Below are positions 35,033-44,102 of a DNA stretch of 64,000 nucleotides, one piece after another. Source of the DNA: CAIQPV01 sp964480365 (GTDB taxonomy: Bacteria; Pseudomonadota; Gammaproteobacteria; Burkholderiales; Gallionellaceae); NCBI GenBank assembly GCA_964480365.1, contig CAYZPM010000005.1, forward strand, positions 62,001 to 126,000, read 5' to 3'. Numbering within the stretch: the first letter of the stretch is position 1; each line of letters opens with the position of its first letter. A program made the translations under genes and the position numbers. The notes below the pieces were generated by a model, which worked only from the letters and a program-made list of their open reading frames with translations, made no database searches and had not been told where the DNA came from.

Positions 35033-35392
35033 TCAGGCGAAAGTATTGACGTGACCGCCCTTGCTCTCGCCGGACATGAACTGGATGCCGGGAGCTGCGG
35101 TAGTTTCTTTGGACTGAGGAACCACGTTTGGGGTGGCAGGTGTATCAACCGTGCTCGAAGTTTGAGTCTGGTTGGTTTGAGTCTGGCTAGCTTGAGGCTG
35201 ACTAGCTTGAGTATGGTTGATTTGAATCGGGTTGGCTTGGCTTTGGCTCAACTGCTGTCCTTGTGCGGACAAGGTCACCGTAGCGGAAGCCGGTTGCGTG
35301 GCGCTGGGCTGGATTGCCGCGACCGCATTGTTGACTATCGAACTGATAGGGCTACTAGCGGGTGGATTGAGGTTTATGTTTGGGATAGCCAT
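35033..35392 (-). CDS. Short low-complexity Gln/Ser/Thr-rich protein
   Basis: A 119-residue protein with AGGAG before its ATG, which supports translation. It starts MAIPNINLNPPASSPISSIV, continues with an ATVTLSAQGQQLSQ segment, and has a repeated NQTQ/ASQPQ tract (residues about 55-85). No signal peptide or domain. The VTLSAQGQQLS motif occurs in short proteins of many betaproteobacteria; function is unknown. Confidence 0.6.
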   Translation of the reverse strand: MAIPNINLNPPASSPISSIVNNAVAAIQPSATQPASATVTLSAQGQQLSQSQANPIQINHTQASQPQASQTQTNQTQTSSTVDTPATPNVVPQSKETTAAPGIQFMSGESKGGHVNTFA

Positions 35393-35523
35393 GACATTAC
35401 TCCTGAAACGACTTCACTTAATTGCTACTATACTGCTTTTTAGCCAGTATGTCAATGACTTAGATGTTTGATGGCCTAGAAGTGGCATGACTTGGAAGCG
35501 GCGTTCCGCTACACTCTCGCGCC

Positions 35524-37662
35524 ATGAGATGTTTATCCTGTTTATCTTTGCTGTTGTTGCTCGTCGCCTGTGATGGCGGCTTGTGGAACAACCCCTATCC
35601 GGTGACGGATAGAGGTAAGTCGATTTTCTACGCTGCCTTCACCGAGCGCCCCAAGCATCTCGACCCGGCGCAGGCCTACAGCGAGAATGAGTATGAATTT
35701 CTCGCGCAAATCTATCAGCCGCCGCTGCAATACCATTACCTGAAACGCCCGTACACGCTGGTGCCGCAAGCGAGCAGTGCAATGCCCAAAGTCAGCTATC
35801 TGGATAAGAACAACCGACCATTGCCGGACAATGCACCTCCAGACAAGGTAGCGTTTAGCGTGTATGAAATCCATTTGCGCCAGGGTTTGAAATACCAGCC
35901 GCATCCAGCCTTCGCGCGCGATACGCAGGGCAAGCCGGAATATTTTGCCTTGACTGCGCAAGACTTGAGCGGCGTCCATGCTTTGGATGATTTTCCACAT
36001 AGCGGCACACGCGAAGTGCAAGCAGCGGACTACGTTTACCAGATCAAGCGGCTGGCGCATCCGGCCATAGAATCGCCGATTTCCGCGCTGATGGCAGAAC
36101 ATATCGTTGGCCTCAAGGACTATGCTGCCACCTTGCTTCAGGCGCAAAAGGCCCATCCGGATGCCTTCCTGAATTTGCACGACTACCCGCTGGAAGGCGC
36201 GCAGGCGGTGGATGAACATACGTATCGCATCAAGGTGTATGGCAAATATCCGCAGTTTGCCTATTGGTTAGCGATGCCGTTTTTCGCGCCGATGCCGGTT
36301 GAGGCCGAGCGTTTCTATGCGCAGGAGGGGATGCGCGAACGTAACCTCATTCTGGATTGGTGGCCAGTCGGCAGCGGGCCGTATTACCTGTCGGAGAACA
36401 ATCCAAACCAGCGCATGGTGCTGACAAAAAACCCCAATTTTTCAGGCGAGTTTTATCCGACAGAAGGTGATCCGGGCGACAAGGAGGCAGGGTTGATGGT
36501 TGATGCGGGCAAGCCGCTGCCGTTGATTGAAAAAGTGGTGTTCAGCCTGGAAAAGGAAACCATCCCCTACTGGAATAAATTCTTGCAAGGATTTTACGAT
36601 GCTTCCGGCATCAGCTCCGACAGCTTCGATCAGGCCGTGCAGATGAGCGTCAGCGGCGAAGCCAATGTTACCGACGAGATGAAAGCGCAAGGCATCACGC
36701 TCTCAACTTCCGTTGCCACTTCCACCATGTACATTGGTTTCAACTGGCTCGATCCGATAGTGGGTGGAAGTTCAGAGAAAGCTAGAAAGCTGCGCCAGTC
36801 GATCTCCATCGCAGTGGACTGGGAAGAGTTCATTTCCATTTTCGCCAATGGGCGTGGCATTGCCGCCCAGTCACCCATCCCGCCCGGCATCTTCGGCTAT
36901 CGCGAGGGCGAGGCGGGCATCAACCACTACGTGTACGATTGGGCAAACGGTGCTCAGAAACGCAAACCTATCGAAGTAGCGAAAAAACTGCTCGCAGAGG
37001 CGGGTTACCCGAATGGCTTGGACGAAAAAACCAGGCAACCGCTGGTGATTTACCTCGACACTACGCCCACCGCGCTGGGCGCCAAGTCGCGCATGGACTG
37101 GCTGCGCAAGCAGTTCGACAAGCTCAACCTGCAACTGGTGCTGCGTAGCACTGACTACAACCGGTTTCAAGACAAGGTACGCAAGGGCGACACGCAACTG
37201 TTCTATTACGGCTGGAACGCCGACTATCCCGACCCGGAAAATTTCCTGTTCCTGTTGAACGGCGCGCAAGCCAAGGTGAGCAAGGGCGGCGAGAACGCTT
37301 CCAACTACAGCAATCAGGAATACGACCGCCTGTTTGAACAGATGAAGAACATGGACAATGGTTCCGCGCGTCAAGCCATCATAGACCGGATGCTGGAAAT
37401 CCTGCGTCGGGATTCGCCTTGGATGTGGGGTGAGAATCCCAAGGACTACGTGCTGCACCATAGCTGGCTATACAACAGCAAACCCAACAAGATGGCGCTA
37501 AATAACCTTAAATATCTTCGCATAGATGCGGCGCAACGTGACGAACTGCGCAAGCAATGGAATCAGCCGCTGCTGTGGCCGTTGTGGTTGCTGGGGATTG
37601 CACTGACGGCGTTTGGCTGGTGGTTGTGGCAAGCGTTGCGGAAACGCGAGGAAGCAAGATGA
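35524..37662 (+). CDS. Peptide-type ABC transporter substrate-binding protein (SBP family 5)
   Basis: Captures oligopeptides or similar solutes for the permease encoded next. The 712-residue protein has a lipoprotein signal (LLLLLVACDGG, lipid-anchored Cys near residue 16), a full SBP_bac_5 body (PKHLDPAQAYSENEYEF; PVGSGPYYLSE; FYYGWNADYPDPENFLFLLNG), and, unusually, a C-terminal membrane helix (about 685-703, LLWPLWLLGIALTAFGWWLW). It is longer than DppA/OppA and nearer YejA-like proteins. The stop overlaps the permease ATG by 4 bp. First of a four-gene operon. Confidence 0.9.
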   Translation: MRCLSCLSLLLLLVACDGGLWNNPYPVTDRGKSIFYAAFTERPKHLDPAQAYSENEYEFLAQIYQPPLQYHYLKRPYTLVPQASSAMPKVSYLDKNNRPLPDNAPPDKVAFSVYEIHLRQGLKYQPHPAFARDTQGKPEYFALTAQDLSGVHALDDFPHSGTREVQAADYVYQIKRLAHPAIESPISALMAEHIVGLKDYAATLLQAQKAHPDAFLNLHDYPLEGAQAVDEHTYRIKVYGKYPQFAYWLAMPFFAPMPVEAERFYAQEGMRERNLILDWWPVGSGPYYLSENNPNQRMVLTKNPNFSGEFYPTEGDPGDKEAGLMVDAGKPLPLIEKVVFSLEKETIPYWNKFLQGFYDASGISSDSFDQAVQMSVSGEANVTDEMKAQGITLSTSVATSTMYIGFNWLDPIVGGSSEKARKLRQSISIAVDWEEFISIFANGRGIAAQSPIPPGIFGYREGEAGINHYVYDWANGAQKRKPIEVAKKLLAEAGYPNGLDEKTRQPLVIYLDTTPTALGAKSRMDWLRKQFDKLNLQLVLRSTDYNRFQDKVRKGDTQLFYYGWNADYPDPENFLFLLNGAQAKVSKGGENASNYSNQEYDRLFEQMKNMDNGSARQAIIDRMLEILRRDSPWMWGENPKDYVLHHSWLYNSKPNKMALNNLKYLRIDAAQRDELRKQWNQPLLWPLWLLGIALTAFGWWLWQALRKREEAR

Positions 37663-38636
37663 TCGCCTACCTCATCCGCCGCATTCTCTACGCTATTCCG
37701 ATACTCGTTGGCGTAAACCTGCTCACTTTCGCGCTGTTTTTCGTGGTGAACACGCCGGACGATATGGCGCGGATGCAACTCGGCATCAAGCGCGTCACAC
37801 CGGATGCTATCGCAAAGTGGAAGGAGCAGCACGGTTATGACAAGCCGCTCTTGTATAACGCCGGGGCAACAGGAGCGAGCAAATTGACGAACACGATTTT
37901 CTTCGAGAAGTCGGCCAGCATGTTCGTGTTCGATTTCGGTTACTCCGACGACGGGCGCAACATCACGCGGGAAATCCAGACGCGCATGATGCCCAGCCTT
38001 GCTATCGCGCTACCGACTTTCTTTGTTGGACTGCTCATTTACATCACCTTCGCGCTGCTGATGACGCTGTTTCGCGCCACCGCGCTGGACATCGCGGGCG
38101 TCGCGCTGTGCGTGGTGCTGATGTCGGTGTCCGGGTTGTTTTACATCATCGGCGGGCAATTCATGGCGAGCAAGCTGTGGCACTGGATGCCGATCTCAGG
38201 TTATGCGGGCGGGCTGGATAGCATCAAGTTTGTGGTGCTGCCCATCATTATTGGCGTGGCGGGCAGCGTGGGTTCCAGCAGCCGCTGGTATCGCACTATT
38301 TTTCTGGAAGAGATTGGCAAGGACTATGTGCGTACTGCGCGTGCCAAGGGTGTGTCTGAGTTGCGCGTGTTGTTCAGTCATGTGCTAAAGAACGCGATGA
38401 TTCCGATTCTGACAGGCGTAGTGGTGGTCATTCCGCTGCTGTTCTTGGGCAGCCTGCTGACCGAATCGTTCTTCGGCATTCCGGGGCTGGGCAGCTACAC
38501 CATAGATGCCATCAACGCGCAGGATTTCGGTGTGGTGCGCGCAATGGTGTTTCTCGGCTCGGTGCTGTACATAGTCGGGCTGATTCTGACGGATGTCTCA
38601 TATACCGTGGTAGATCCGAGGGTGAGGTTGCAATGA
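37659..38636 (+). CDS. Peptide-type ABC transporter permease (DppB/YejB-like)
   Basis: Inner-membrane permease of 325 residues beginning MIAYLIRRILYAIPILVGVN, typical of the DppB/OppB family, with about six helices and the cytoplasmic EAA loop YVRTARAKGVSELRVLFSHVLKNA that contacts the ATPase. The ATG overlaps the binding-protein stop (ATGA). Its own TGA originally overlapped the next start codon, but a 150-bp palindromic element now separates the two genes. Confidence 0.92.
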   Translation: MIAYLIRRILYAIPILVGVNLLTFALFFVVNTPDDMARMQLGIKRVTPDAIAKWKEQHGYDKPLLYNAGATGASKLTNTIFFEKSASMFVFDFGYSDDGRNITREIQTRMMPSLAIALPTFFVGLLIYITFALLMTLFRATALDIAGVALCVVLMSVSGLFYIIGGQFMASKLWHWMPISGYAGGLDSIKFVVLPIIIGVAGSVGSSSRWYRTIFLEEIGKDYVRTARAKGVSELRVLFSHVLKNAMIPILTGVVVVIPLLFLGSLLTESFFGIPGLGSYTIDAINAQDFGVVRAMVFLGSVLYIVGLILTDVSYTVVDPRVRLQ

Positions 38637-38638
38637 TG

Positions 38639-38788
38639 GAATGCAAAAAACTTTTACCACAGAGACACAGAGACACAGAGAGAATCAAAATCTCAAGCCT
38701 TCCCATTTCGCTGGGCAATGAAGGTGTTGTTTTGGGCTGCAGATTTTCCTCTGTGCCTCTGTGTCTCTGTGGTGGATTTTTGGGTTGC
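38639..38788. mobile_element. ACAGAGACACAGAG-type palindromic element with 11-bp target duplication
   Basis: A 150-bp insert whose ends form a long inverted repeat built on ACCACAGAGACACAGAG (left, near 38654) and its complement (right, near 38756-38773). It is flanked by an exact direct repeat TTGCAATGATG (38628-38638 and 38789-38799), as left by insertion. It carries no gene and is non-autonomous. Confidence 0.8.
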
Positions 38789-38793
38789 TTGCA

Positions 38794-40230
38794 ATGATGC
38801 CCGTCATACTCTGGACCGATGCCTTGATTTTTCTGCTCATCGTGGTGGGTACCGCATCTGCGTGGTGGATAAGGCGGCGTCCGCATCTCATGCTGCCATG
38901 GCAGCGCGTGGCGAAGAGCCGCGTGGGCATGGTGTCACTGTTAGTGCTGTCGTTGTTCATTCTCGTCGGCGTGCTGGATACGCTGCATTACCGCGCGGCC
39001 TTGCCGGAGAAAAGTAACGGGCAGACCGTGTATTCGCCGGAGGTGCTGAGCGTTTTCGATGCGCTCGCCAGCGGCCTGCGCAGCCGTACCGAAAAGACTT
39101 ATTCCGCGCCGCTGGCGGCGTATCTGTACGCAAAGGAAAGTATCGAAACGCCGGACGGCAAGATACTGCGCGACTATCCGCGCTTGAAATTCGGCGGGGC
39201 GCATCTGGCTGATCCTGAACGCGAACTGGCTGGCGATGTGGTGCGGCGGGCGTTACTTGGAGCGTTGGGCGGGTTGCTGGTTGGGGTATTCTTGATTACC
39301 GTTTTTCGTGCGTCATTCCCGCGCAGGCGGGAATCCAGCGATTCTAAACAAAATGCATTTTTTAATGGCTGGATTCCCGCCTGCGCGGGAATGACGGAAA
39401 GTAAAATTTTCAGGGCTGTGTTGATAACTGCTTTGCTGCTCGCAGCACTCATCGGCGCAGTCGCTAACCTCACTTCCGTCTACCACGTCCTCGGTACAGA
39501 CAAGGTCGGCCAGGACGTGCTCTACCTCTCGCTGAAAAGCATCCGTACCGGTCTGGTGATCGGTACGGTCACCACGTTGGTGATGCTGCCATTCGCACTG
39601 CTGCTCGGTGTGGCAGCCGGTTATTTTCGCGGCTGGGTGGACGATGTGATCCAGTACATCTACACCGTTCTGAGCTCCATTCCCAGCGTGCTGCTGATCG
39701 CGGCGGCGGTGCTGATGATGCAAGTGGTGATCGAGATGCATGCAAACTGGTTCGAGACGGCTGCCGCGCGCGCTGATGTGCGCTTGCTGTGTTTATGCAT
39801 GATCCTCGGCGTGACCAGTTGGACCGGGCTGTGCCGGTTGCTGCGCGGCGAGACGCTGAAGCTGCGCGAGCAGGAATACATCCAGGCGGCGCAGGCGTTC
39901 GGCGTGTCGTCGTTCCGCATTCTCACGCGCCACATCGTGCCCAACGTGATGCACATCGTGCTGATTTCGGTGGTGATGGATTTCAGTGCGCTGGTGCTGG
40001 CCGAGGCGGTGCTGTCCTATGTCGGCGTGGGTGTGGATCCGTCCACCATCAGTTTCGGCACCATGATTAACGCGGCACGGCTGGAAATGGGACGTGATCC
40101 GATGGTGTGGTGGGCGCTGGCCTCAGCCTTCAGTTTCATGCTGGTGCTGGTGCTGGCGGCGAACCTGTTTGCCGATGCGGTGCGCGATGCGTTCGATCCG
40201 AGGTTGAACCGGACGGAGAGTGTGACGTGA
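38794..40230 (+). CDS. Peptide-type ABC transporter permease (DppC/YejE-like), with in-frame insertion
   Basis: Second permease subunit, 478 residues, longer than the roughly 300-340 of the family. N-terminal membrane helices and a large loop precede the conserved core (LGTDKVGQDVLYLSLKSIRT, EYIQAAQAFGVSSFRILTRHIVPN). Residues about 173-203 (FPRRRESSDSKQNAFFNGWI) come from an 86-bp palindromic element inserted in frame, between two membrane segments. The ATG at 38794 is the duplicated copy of the original start left by insertion of the upstream element; a GTG frame extends to 38761 inside the element. The stop overlaps the next GTG by 4 bp. Confidence 0.88.
   Translation: MMPVILWTDALIFLLIVVGTASAWWIRRRPHLMLPWQRVAKSRVGMVSLLVLSLFILVGVLDTLHYRAALPEKSNGQTVYSPEVLSVFDALASGLRSRTEKTYSAPLAAYLYAKESIETPDGKILRDYPRLKFGGAHLADPERELAGDVVRRALLGALGGLLVGVFLITVFRASFPRRRESSDSKQNAFFNGWIPACAGMTESKIFRAVLITALLLAALIGAVANLTSVYHVLGTDKVGQDVLYLSLKSIRTGLVIGTVTTLVMLPFALLLGVAAGYFRGWVDDVIQYIYTVLSSIPSVLLIAAAVLMMQVVIEMHANWFETAAARADVRLLCLCMILGVTSWTGLCRLLRGETLKLREQEYIQAAQAFGVSSFRILTRHIVPNVMHIVLISVVMDFSALVLAEAVLSYVGVGVDPSTISFGTMINAARLEMGRDPMVWWALASAFSFMLVLVLAANLFADAVRDAFDPRLNRTESVT
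39311..39396. repeat. In-frame palindromic element inside the permease gene
   Basis: A perfect 29-bp inverted repeat, starting CGTCATTCCCGCGCAGGCGG at 39311-39339 and returning at 39368-39396, with a 28-nt loop. It is translated as SFPRRRESS...GWIPACAGMT, a peptide pair known from dispersed palindromes in many proteobacteria. A decayed copy lies at 56.7-57.0 kb. Confidence 0.85.
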
Positions 40231-42242
40231 CTCAGTTGCTGAAGGTTGATGGTTTGGTCACGCGACTGCGCAACGGCGCGCGCATCGTGGACGATATTTC
40301 ATTCAGTATAAAACAGGGCGAGACCTTCGCCTTGCTGGGCGAATCCGGTTGCGGCAAATCCATGACCGCGCTGTCGCTGATGCGCCTGCTGCCCGATAGC
40401 GTGCATGTCGAGAGCGGCGCGATACGGCTTGATGAGGCGGATATTCTGGCGCTGCCCGAGCGTTCCATGCGCGAAGTTCGCGGCGGCAGGATGGCGATGA
40501 TTTTTCAGGAACCGGGCTTGAGTTTGAACCCAGTGATGACAGTGGGCGAGCAGATTGCCGAGGCGTTGGAGCTGCATCAGGCACTGCGCGGTGCGGCGGG
40601 TCGCGCGCGTTGTGTAGAGTTGTTGGATCAAGTTGGTATACCCGACGCAGCACGACGTTTGCATGAATATCCGTTCCAGCTTTCCGGCGGCATGAAGCAG
40701 CGCGTGATGATCGCGATGGCACTCGCCGGGCAGCCGAAGTTGCTGGTCGCGGACGAACCGACCACTGCGTTGGATGTGACTATCCAGGCGCAGGTGCTGC
40801 AACTGCTGCGCGACACGCAACAGCAAAACGGTATGGCAATGCTGCTCATCACGCATGACCTTGGCGTGGTTGCCGAAATGGCGCACCAGGTCGCGGTGAT
40901 GTATGCCGGGCATATTGTTGAACTGGCATCGCGCGAGTACCTGTTCTCACAACCTGCGCATCCCTACACGCAAAAATTGTTTGCCGCCTTGCCGGATACC
41001 GCACGCAGCGGGCAGCCGTTGGCAGCCATTCCCGGCAGTGTGCCGCCGCTGCATGATATCCCCACGGGGTGCCGCTTCGCACCGCGCTGCGACAAGGCTT
41101 GGGAGCTATGCCACGAACAGGCGCCGGAGTGGACGACGCTGGGCGTAGGGCAGGGAGTGAGGTGCCATTTGTACTCTGCCGCTGATATGACAGTAAGGGA
41201 TAAGGGAGAAGAGATAAGGGTAGATGCCGTGCCCAGGTTTTCCCCTTCTCCCTTCTCACTTTTCCCTTTACTTTTGCAGGTTGAAAACCTGCAAGTCCAT
41301 TTCCCTATCCGCAAAGGCATATTGCAACGTACCGTGGGGCACGTCAGAGCAGTGGATGGCGTGTCTCTGTCCATCGCGGCGGGGCGCACATTGGCGCTGG
41401 TGGGGGAGTCAGGCTGTGGCAAGACCACGGCAGGCAAGGCGCTACTGCAATTGATTACGCCTAGCGCAGGCAGCGTGCGCTTTGCGGGCAACGAACTGAT
41501 CGGACTCAAGGCACAAGAGTTGCGCAAGCAGCGCGCGGGAATGCAGATGGTGTTTCAAGACCCTTATGCTTCACTGAATCCGAAAATGCGTGTGGCGGAA
41601 ATTCTCGAAGAAGGTATGGATGCGCTGGGTGTCGCCAACAACAGCGGCGAGAGGCAACGGCGCATTGATGAGTTGCTGGATCAGGTGGGGTTGGCGCAGG
41701 CCGCGAAATGGCGCTATCCGCACGAATTTTCCGGCGGGCAGCGGCAGCGCATCGCGATTGCCCGCGCGCTGGCGGTGAACCCGAAACTGCTGATCTGCGA
41801 TGAGCCGACCAGCGCGCTGGACGTGTCGGTGCAGGCGCAGATATTGAACCTGCTGAAATCGTTGCAGCACGAGTTGAACCTGAGTTACCTGTTCATCTCG
41901 CACAACCTCGCGGTGGTGGAATATCTCGCGCATGAGGTTTGTGTGATGTACTTGGGGCGCATCGTGGAGCGTGGGTCAGTGGATGAGGTGCTACACCATG
42001 CGCGGCATCCCTACACCCAGGCGCTGCTGTCCGCCGTTCCGCGTATAGACGGGCATGGCGCTGAAGTAGTACGTCTGGCGGGTGATATGCCGTCCCCCGC
42101 GAATCCGCCGCAGGGCTGTCACTTTCACCCGCGTTGCCCGCATGTCATGCCGATTTGCCGCGCGGTTTATCCGGGCGCAACGGACGCCAGCGCAACGCAC
42201 CATGTGCATTGCCATCTGTATGGCGAAGGGAAGGAAATCTAA
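40227..42242 (+). CDS. Fused double ATPase of the peptide-type ABC transporter (YejF-like)
   Basis: Energises the transporter. The 671-residue protein contains two ABC domains: the first (about 1-270) has Walker A GESGCGKS and signature LSGGMKQR; the second (about 355-600) has GESGCGKT and FSGGQRQR. Each is followed by an oligopeptide-type C-terminal segment with Cys-rich CRFAPRCDKAWELC or CHFHPRCPHVMPIC. The linker (about 320-350) is partly encoded by a purine-rich inverted repeat. Start is GTG 40227, overlapping the permease stop. Its stop overlaps that of convergent mltD by 4 bp. The fused ATPase favours a Yej-type system. Confidence 0.92.
   Translation: MTQLLKVDGLVTRLRNGARIVDDISFSIKQGETFALLGESGCGKSMTALSLMRLLPDSVHVESGAIRLDEADILALPERSMREVRGGRMAMIFQEPGLSLNPVMTVGEQIAEALELHQALRGAAGRARCVELLDQVGIPDAARRLHEYPFQLSGGMKQRVMIAMALAGQPKLLVADEPTTALDVTIQAQVLQLLRDTQQQNGMAMLLITHDLGVVAEMAHQVAVMYAGHIVELASREYLFSQPAHPYTQKLFAALPDTARSGQPLAAIPGSVPPLHDIPTGCRFAPRCDKAWELCHEQAPEWTTLGVGQGVRCHLYSAADMTVRDKGEEIRVDAVPRFSPSPFSLFPLLLQVENLQVHFPIRKGILQRTVGHVRAVDGVSLSIAAGRTLALVGESGCGKTTAGKALLQLITPSAGSVRFAGNELIGLKAQELRKQRAGMQMVFQDPYASLNPKMRVAEILEEGMDALGVANNSGERQRRIDELLDQVGLAQAAKWRYPHEFSGGQRQRIAIARALAVNPKLLICDEPTSALDVSVQAQILNLLKSLQHELNLSYLFISHNLAVVEYLAHEVCVMYLGRIVERGSVDEVLHHARHPYTQALLSAVPRIDGHGAEVVRLAGDMPSPANPPQGCHFHPRCPHVMPICRAVYPGATDASATHHVHCHLYGEGKEI
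41193..41270. repeat. Purine/pyrimidine inverted repeat in the ATPase linker
   Basis: A left arm of AAGGGATAAGGGAGAAG type (41193-41220) is mirrored by a CCCTTCTCCCTTCTC arm (41242-41270). It lies exactly between the two ABC domains and is translated in frame, so it looks like a third palindromic element accepted at a tolerant site. Confidence 0.6.
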
Positions 42243-43864
42243 CGGTTTAGGGCTACATGCACGCGATGCAGCGACTTGCGTGCCAAGTGTTTCCTGCCGT
42301 TGGCGCTGGCTAGTCGGATATTGTGGTTCTTGCCTAGCTTGGCTACGTGATGCGATCTGGCGGATCGTGCTGTCTGTGCGATGGTGATAGTTTGTCCAAT
42401 ACTGAGATGCGAGATATTGTTGTTCTGGCTTTGCAGTTTCACCACGCTTACATGGTAGCGGTGCGAGAGGCTGCTTAGCGTTTCACCTTTTTTCACGGTA
42501 TGCGTAATGGTGCGTCCAAGCGACTTGTCGCTGGGCACGAGGTGAGTATTGAATGCCTCGAATTCGTTGTCCGCCCCTTCGCCATTTAGCGGAACCAGCA
42601 GCGATTGCCCGTTGCTCAGTTTGGCACGTGGCGAGAGTCCGTTGACGGACTTGAGTTTTTCGACAGACAGGCCGAAGCGCGGTGCGACCTTATCGAGGCG
42701 TTCGCCCTTTTTGCTGCGGTACGCTTGCCACGATACCAGCGGCTCGTTGTAGCTATCCAGATTGGCGCGGAAGGTCTCTGCCTTGTCTACCGGCAGCAAT
42801 AACACGTCGGCGTTTTCTTGCAGGATCACCGGGCGGTTGTGCGCGGGATTGAGCGCGATGAATTCTTCCAGTGAAATGTCGGCAAGCTTGGCGGCGAGTT
42901 TGACGTCGATGTGGCGTGCCGTGGTGACGGCAGCGAAATAGGGCTGGTTGGGGACGGATTGCAGCGTCAGACCGAACTTTTCCGGGTTGCTGACGATGTT
43001 CTTTATCGCGAGCAACTTGGGTACGTAGTTGCGCGTTTCGTCAGGCATTTTCAGGCTGGCATAATTTGTCGGCAGACCGTGCCTGCGGTTGTGCTCCTGA
43101 GCGCGTTCAACCGCGCCTTCGCCCCAGTTGTAGGCGGCCAGTGCTAGTTCCCAATCGCCGAACTGATCATGCAGTTTTTGCAGGTAATCCAATGCGCCCT
43201 TGGTTGCATTGACGATGTCGCGCCGCCCGTCATACCACCAGTTCTGCTGTAGCCCGAAATTCCTGCCGGTGGAGGGAATAAACTGCCAGATGCCCGATGC
43301 ATTTCCAATCGAATAGGCACCGGGATTGAATGCGCTTTCGATCATCGGTAGCAACGCGATTTCCGTCGGCATGCCGCGTTTTTCCACTTCTTCTGTGATG
43401 AAGTAAAGGTAGCGCTGGGAACGTTCCATCATGCGTGCTACGTAGTCTGGGCGGTCGGCGTACCACTGTTCGTGGCGCGCAATCAGTGGACTGTCCAGAT
43501 CATGCATTGCGAATCCATTGCGGATGCGTTGCCACAAATCGTTTTGTGCAAGGCTGGCATCGGCGATGGGTGCCGGATTGATGTTGGTGGTATCGGCAGA
43601 GGGAATGGTGGGAGCAGTGGCGGGTGGAACAGGTATGGCGGCGGGCAGGGGTGTTGCCGGGATGGAATTTGTTAACGGAGCCGCCAAGGTATCATTATTC
43701 AGTACAATCACTTCCTTTGCAGGCACAGTAGCTTCTTTGTCCGCGCTCAGTGCAGGTTCTTCAGCGACATTCAGCGCAGCCGCTTCCACAGCACTCATGG
43801 CAGGCGTTGGCGCAAGCGCAACAATGGCCGAAAAAACGAATAAAAATAAGCGGCTAAAAAACAC
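42239..43864 (-). CDS. mltD: Membrane-bound lytic murein transglycosylase D
   Basis: Cleaves peptidoglycan strands to 1,6-anhydro products. The 541-residue protein has a signal sequence (about 1-24), an Ala/Pro/Thr-rich linker, an SLT catalytic domain with the catalytic Glu in ALLPMIESAFNPGAYSIGNASGIWQF and the stretch LALAAYNWGEGAVERAQ, then two LysM-type repeats (about 380-425 and 455-500, HTVKKGETLSSLSHRYHVSV). The C-terminal tail is Arg/His-rich. The stop overlaps that of the convergent ABC ATPase gene by 4 bp. No lipobox Cys is clear, unlike E. coli MltD. Confidence 0.9.
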   Translation of the reverse strand: MFFSRLFLFVFSAIVALAPTPAMSAVEAAALNVAEEPALSADKEATVPAKEVIVLNNDTLAAPLTNSIPATPLPAAIPVPPATAPTIPSADTTNINPAPIADASLAQNDLWQRIRNGFAMHDLDSPLIARHEQWYADRPDYVARMMERSQRYLYFITEEVEKRGMPTEIALLPMIESAFNPGAYSIGNASGIWQFIPSTGRNFGLQQNWWYDGRRDIVNATKGALDYLQKLHDQFGDWELALAAYNWGEGAVERAQEHNRRHGLPTNYASLKMPDETRNYVPKLLAIKNIVSNPEKFGLTLQSVPNQPYFAAVTTARHIDVKLAAKLADISLEEFIALNPAHNRPVILQENADVLLLPVDKAETFRANLDSYNEPLVSWQAYRSKKGERLDKVAPRFGLSVEKLKSVNGLSPRAKLSNGQSLLVPLNGEGADNEFEAFNTHLVPSDKSLGRTITHTVKKGETLSSLSHRYHVSVVKLQSQNNNISHLSIGQTITIAQTARSARSHHVAKLGKNHNIRLASANGRKHLARKSLHRVHVALNR

Positions 43865-44102
43865 TATTGGTGTCCGGGAAATTCAGATTTACGCGATGGT
43901 AGCCGAGGGAACCAAGAGCGTCAATCAATTTAGGCCAAATATCCCCATAAACATGTTGTTAGGATATATGTTTGTTTGTACTATGCACTCGTTTCAGAAG
44001 AGGCTTTAGGAGTCGTGGCGGGATAATTGTTTAACGTTAAGATAAATTGACGCATATCGCATCGCCTCACATAATCAGCAGTATTTTCAGGATGTGCCGT
44101 CA

